Shown in pieces: positions 62,539-64,000 of a stretch of DNA of 64,000 nucleotides. Numbering within the stretch: the first letter of the stretch is position 1; each line of letters begins with the position of its first letter. Under the pieces are notes generated by a model. It was given only the letters and a program-made list of their open reading frames with translations, was not told the origin of the DNA and did not search any database. Source of the stretch: Deltaproteobacteria bacterium (GTDB lineage Bacteria > Myxococcota_A > UBA796 > GCA-2862545). The position numbers and the translations under genes were made by a program. Location: assembly GCA_007693595.1 (NCBI GenBank), contig REDI01000032.1, positions 1-64,000 on the forward strand, in the 5' to 3' direction.

Positions 62539-63321
62539 TCAGCCGCCCCTCCGCGCCAGGGCGAGCAGCTCGTCGTGCAGGAGCCCGTTGCTCACCACCA
62601 CCCCGTTCACCAGTGGCTTGGGCTGGTTGAAGCGGTAGGGTTGCCCCGAGGTCCCCGTGACCCTGCCGCCGGCTGCCAGCACGATCGCCGTCGCCCCCGC
62701 CACGTCCCACTCGCTCCGTGGGCGAGGGGTAAAGGTCGCGTCTGCCTGGCCGATCCCGACGAGACCCATCTTGTAGGCGACCGAGCCGACCGGCTCGAGG
62801 TGAGCGAGCCCCTGCCATGCATCGAACATGCCCTTCCGAAGCTCGCTCCGGCTCACCACGATCCGTCCCCCTTCGAGCGAGGAGCGATCGGTGGTCCGAA
62901 CGGGGGCGCCGTCGAGCCAGGCCCCTTCGCCCACGATCCCGACGATGACCTGCCCGCGCACCGGATGCACCAGGACCCCGAGGACCGGGCGTCCCTCGAC
63001 CACGAGCCCGACACTGACGACGAACTCGGGCACCCGATCGACAAACTCGCGGGTTCCGTCGAGAGGATCGAGGATCCAGACCCGGCGCTTGCCCAGGCGA
63101 TCGGGCGCGTCCACCGACTCCTCAGAGAGGATCCCGTCGTCGGGAAAGGCCGTGCGCAGGTGATCTTGCAGGATCGCATCCGCGGCGAGGTCCGCCTCGG
63201 TTAGGGGGCCCTTGCCTTGGTCCTTATCGGTGACCCAGGCGTCGTCACGCCGCCAGATCTCGTGGATGGCTGCGGACGCTGCGGTGGCAGCGCGCACGGC
63301 GACGTCGCGTTCCTTGTGCAT
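62539..63321 (-). CDS. cysQ: Inositol monophosphatase-family phosphatase (CysQ-like)
   Basis: The 260-aa enzyme has the metal motifs L-T-E-A-D-L-A-A, LSEES, WILDPLDGTREFV (two Asp) and S-E-W-D-V-A-G-A-T-A. It is a Mg-dependent, Li-sensitive phosphatase family. The L-D-P-L-D-G-T-R-E-F form is typical of CysQ, a 3'(2'),5'-bisphosphate nucleotidase clearing PAP from sulfate assimilation. It converges on the patatin gene with a 4-bp gap. Confidence 0.88.
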   Translation of the reverse strand: MHKERDVAVRAATAASAAIHEIWRRDDAWVTDKDQGKGPLTEADLAADAILQDHLRTAFPDDGILSEESVDAPDRLGKRRVWILDPLDGTREFVDRVPEFVVSVGLVVEGRPVLGVLVHPVRGQVIVGIVGEGAWLDGAPVRTTDRSSLEGGRIVVSRSELRKGMFDAWQGLAHLEPVGSVAYKMGLVGIGQADATFTPRPRSEWDVAGATAIVLAAGGRVTGTSGQPYRFNQPKPLVNGVVVSNGLLHDELLALARRGG

Positions 63322-63342
63322 GGAGGGCTCCGGGGTCAGGGG

Positions 63343-64000
63343 TCACTCGAGCGGCGGTGAGTGCGCCGGGTCGGGGGCAGGTTCTTGAACCGTGAGGGTA
63401 AAGCCACCCCGGCATGGCGCCTGACCATAATCCAGCTCGATCTGGCGGGTGGTCTGCTCGGTGCCGAAGTCGGGCCACCAGGGCGCCACGCGCACGCGCA
63501 ACGTCGCTGTGGTTCGCAAGGTGATCCGGTGGGTGTCGAGGATCAGGGTCGCGCCGGTCGGCGTGGGATGCACGACGACGTCGGGGTGAAGGAGCAGACG
63601 GGCGACGGCCTGCTGACCTCGTCCGCCGTCGACGTGGTCTTCGACGAAGAGGCGCAGCCCACGAAGATCGAAGCGACGTCGATGGCGGGGGCTCCCCTCG
63701 AGGTGGGCGAAGCCATCGTGCTGGCCGGCGAGGACGAAGCCGTCGCCGCGCGGCGCCCAGGTGGTGCGGCGCACCTGGGGGCGACGACCGATCCGAAAGG
63801 CGTCGAACATCTCGGCCTGATCGTGGTCGTCGAGGGTCAGGGTGTTGTGCGCCACGGTGCCACGGGCGTAGGCTCGGATAGGGCCCTTTTGGTAGGCGTA
63901 GACGCCGGTGTCGATGATCACGCGCCGGCCGCCCACCGACCACTCGAAGCTGAACACGTCGGCGTGGCCGTGCGCGGGCAGATCGTCGGGGGCGACGGGC
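63343..64000 (-). CDS. Heparinase II/III-like protein (C-terminal part, cut by window edge)
   Basis: The frame is open to the right edge; the N terminus is outside the window. Visible are H-G-H-A-D-V-F-S-F-E-W (63940-63980), the heparinase II/III family core with its His/Asp pair. Then come D-T-G-V-Y-A-Y-Q-K-G, A-R-G-T-V-A-H-N-T-L-T-L-D-D-H-D-Q-A-E, and a beta-sandwich tail (R-R-F-D-L-R-G-L-R-L-F-V-E-D-H). It likely cleaves acidic polysaccharides. Gap to the downstream phosphatase gene is 21 bp on the same strand. Confidence 0.8.
   Translation of the reverse strand, partial: PVAPDDLPAHGHADVFSFEWSVGGRRVIIDTGVYAYQKGPIRAYARGTVAHNTLTLDDHDQAEMFDAFRIGRRPQVRRTTWAPRGDGFVLAGQHDGFAHLEGSPRHRRRFDLRGLRLFVEDHVDGGRGQQAVARLLLHPDVVVHPTPTGATLILDTHRITLRTTATLRVRVAPWWPDFGTEQTTRQIELDYGQAPCRGGFTLTVQEPAPDPAHSPPLE

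Overview
The window reads as chromosomal DNA of a high-GC, Gram-negative, predatory or saprophytic delta-type bacterium, most likely Myxococcota or a close relative. The evidence is indirect: very GC-rich third codon positions, a MYXO-CTERM-like sorting tail (37871-39313), an MglA-like GTPase, an OmpA protein with thrombospondin type 3 repeats, about 17 predicted lipoproteins, DUF1501/c-type cytochrome genes and a complete lower mevalonate pathway. No 16S gene is present, so the phylum is inferred.

Layout. 1-3831: leader end of a CRISPR array (runs off the left edge), cas2, a cas4-cas1 fusion and a WYL regulator, all read leftward. This is a type I-G (formerly I-U)-like adaptation module with no effector genes in view. 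Its leader holds a second, unrelated 36-bp direct repeat pair with CRISPR-like spacing. 4080-9115: a five-gene mevalonate operon (HMG-CoA reductase, mevalonate kinase, diphosphomevalonate decarboxylase, phosphomevalonate kinase, type 2 IPP isomerase) with 4-nt overlaps at every junction. 9371-17625: two small membrane proteins, a CAP-domain lipoprotein, a lipoprotein serpin with a predicted P1 Glu, a lipoprotein/TonB-receptor pair, and a membrane protein/lipoprotein pair. 17787-25048: OPT transporter, DUF4442 protein, threonyl-tRNA synthetase without TGS domain, alpha/beta hydrolase, CaCA-type exchanger, lipoprotein. 25225-31483: long-chain acyl-CoA synthetase, lipoprotein, exported caspase-like protease, aspartate carbamoyltransferase, LolB-like lipoprotein, small membrane protein.

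31561-37506 is a six-gene leftward operon in which every product appears exported: five lipoproteins (one with a CXXCH heme site, one with a CxxCH site in a large DUF1549-like protein, one PA14-like) and one Tat-exported DUF1501 protein. Its function is unknown and it is the best candidate here for an undescribed envelope system. 37871-44157: beta-helix surface protein, RecJ, an MglA-like GTPase lacking the P-loop lysine, a divergent Lgt, and a TerB-like protein. 44176-48229: beta-barrel plus two beta-propeller lipoproteins. 48376-52582: MscS channel, tRNA-Leu(CAG) with a clear terminator, HEAT-repeat protein, two Cys-rich lipoproteins, thiolase. 52593-58630: hydroxyacyl-CoA dehydrogenase, OmpA/TSP3 protein, RegA/RegB-type redox two-component system with a Tat lipoprotein. 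58693-64000: PD-(D/E)XK-XPD-type helicase, patatin-like protein with Asp-to-Glu change, CysQ-like phosphatase, and the 3' part of a heparinase II/III-like gene cut by the right edge.

Genes are tightly packed. Four-nucleotide ATGA/GTGA overlaps mark operons, and three convergent pairs overlap in their coding 3' ends. All functions are read from sequence motifs only; no database search was possible.
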